Part shown: in pieces, positions 63,913 through 64,000 of the stretch
Layout: every line of letters begins with the position of its first letter
How positions within the stretch are numbered: position 1 is the first letter of the stretch
Source: Petrolisthes cinctipes
Lineage: Eukaryota; Arthropoda; Malacostraca; Decapoda; Porcellanidae
Reading direction: 5' to 3'
NCBI GenBank assembly: GCA_033782935.1
Contig: JAWQEG010000166.1
Span: 3,376,001-3,440,000 of the forward strand
DNA: 64,000 bases
The notes under the pieces: model-generated
Seen by the model: the letters and a program-made list of their open reading frames with translations, nothing else
Databases searched by the model: none
What the model was told of the DNA's origin: nothing
Position numbers and translations under genes: made by a program

Positions 63913-64000
63913 ATCACTTCTGGGACCCCAAAATATCGAATTTTCAGGTGTTTTGAGCCTGAATTTGAGATATAAACGGGTACAGAAGATGCATGCACAT

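Larger units (their letters stand above)
1..64000 (+). repeat. Continuous tandem satellite array, ~176-bp monomer
   Basis: The entire window is built of one satellite monomer in direct head-to-tail orientation; no unrelated sequence, inverted block or inserted element interrupts it. Hallmarks recur in every unit: gcttctgggaccc, aaaatatcga, gcatgttttg, and in most units gtaggcatgtacag. Unit starts (taken at the atcgcttct motif) were measured by hand in several stretches; spacings are almost always 176, 177, 147 or 158 bp. From these lengths I estimate about 380 units (estimate, not a count). The array has no visible beginning or end. Function is not readable from sequence; arrays of this kind usually form centromeric, pericentromeric or subtelomeric heterochromatin. 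I do not recognise the family by name. Confidence 0.98.
47138..64000 (+). repeat. Patchwork array segment with interspersed copies
   Basis: Monomers only, organised as 0.5-2 kb pieces repeated at non-adjacent positions: about 47.6-48.2 with 49.97-50.6 (offset 2374), 50.2-50.8 with 54.8-55.35 (4562), 51.96-52.59 with 55.37-55.93 (3404, then 3338 after a 66-bp loss), 52.65-53.95 with 58.5-59.95 (5842, then 6017 after one extra monomer), and 56.7-58.5 with 60.1-61.87 (3393). All four 75-bp hybrid units of the window are here. No gene is seen. Confidence 0.85.

Noticed and set aside
1..64000. CENP-B box in the monomer
   Set aside because: I looked for the core TTCG....A..CGGG on both strands; the closest region (ttttcgggtgttttg and its complement) does not fit the required spacing. 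A diverged box cannot be excluded by eye.
1..64000. CRISPR-like array because of regularly spaced repeats
   Set aside because: There are no unique spacers: the sequence between recurring motifs is itself repeated, and the unit is a 176-bp satellite monomer.
1..64000. Naming the satellite as a known family or species
   Set aside because: Size and composition resemble plant centromeric or subtelomeric satellites, but I could not match it to a family I know. A database search with the consensus would be decisive.

Overview
The whole 64 kb window is one uninterrupted tandem satellite DNA array. I see no gene, RNA gene, transposable element, CRISPR array or telomeric repeat that can be supported. 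Every stretch I read is a copy of the same monomer, always in the same head-to-tail orientation, and the array runs off both ends of the window. The basic monomer is about 176 bp and roughly 39% G+C (counted by hand on one consensus unit). It is itself a fused dimer of two diverged 88-bp halves, here called half A and half B, which align without gaps at about 65-68% identity. Length variants recur: 177 bp (one extra T in half B), 147 bp (29 bp lost from the end of half A), 158 bp (18 bp lost from half B), and rarer 117-, 110- and 75-bp hybrid units.

A nucleosome-sized monomer with higher-order repeats in a long homogeneous array is typical of centromeric, pericentromeric or subtelomeric heterochromatin of a eukaryotic nuclear genome. 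Monomer size and recurring CpG-to-TpG/CpA variants make a plant plausible, but I do not recognise the family and species assignment is a guess. No canonical CENP-B box is visible.

Layout: 1-10.96 kb is an irregular mixture of monomer subtypes with local segment repeats. 10.96-12.99 kb is a 12-monomer variant unit that includes an exact 177-bp monomer duplication. 12.99-19.74 kb is a regular higher-order array: four consecutive 10-monomer units of 1684, 1687, 1690 and 1690 bp, the last two almost identical. 19.74-23.4 kb is irregular again, with a 346-bp dimer duplication. 23.4-30.1 kb holds nested young duplications (offsets 1628, 3136 and 675 bp). About 29.0-35.8 kb recurs at about 39.8-47.1 kb as a large segmental duplication whose copies differ by whole monomers, a 1341-bp tandem duplication and a 7-bp micro-inversion. 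47.1-64 kb is a patchwork of 0.5-2 kb segments repeated at offsets 2374, 3404, 4562, 5842 and 3393 bp, and is the only region with the 75-bp hybrid units.

Nothing here works together as an operon or pathway. What the window records is repeat evolution: half-monomer fusion, deletion and exchange between the two halves, amplification of multi-monomer blocks, and local rearrangements that allow some events to be ordered in time. The many reverse-strand open reading frames (up to 233 codons) are by-products of the repeat and are not annotated as genes.
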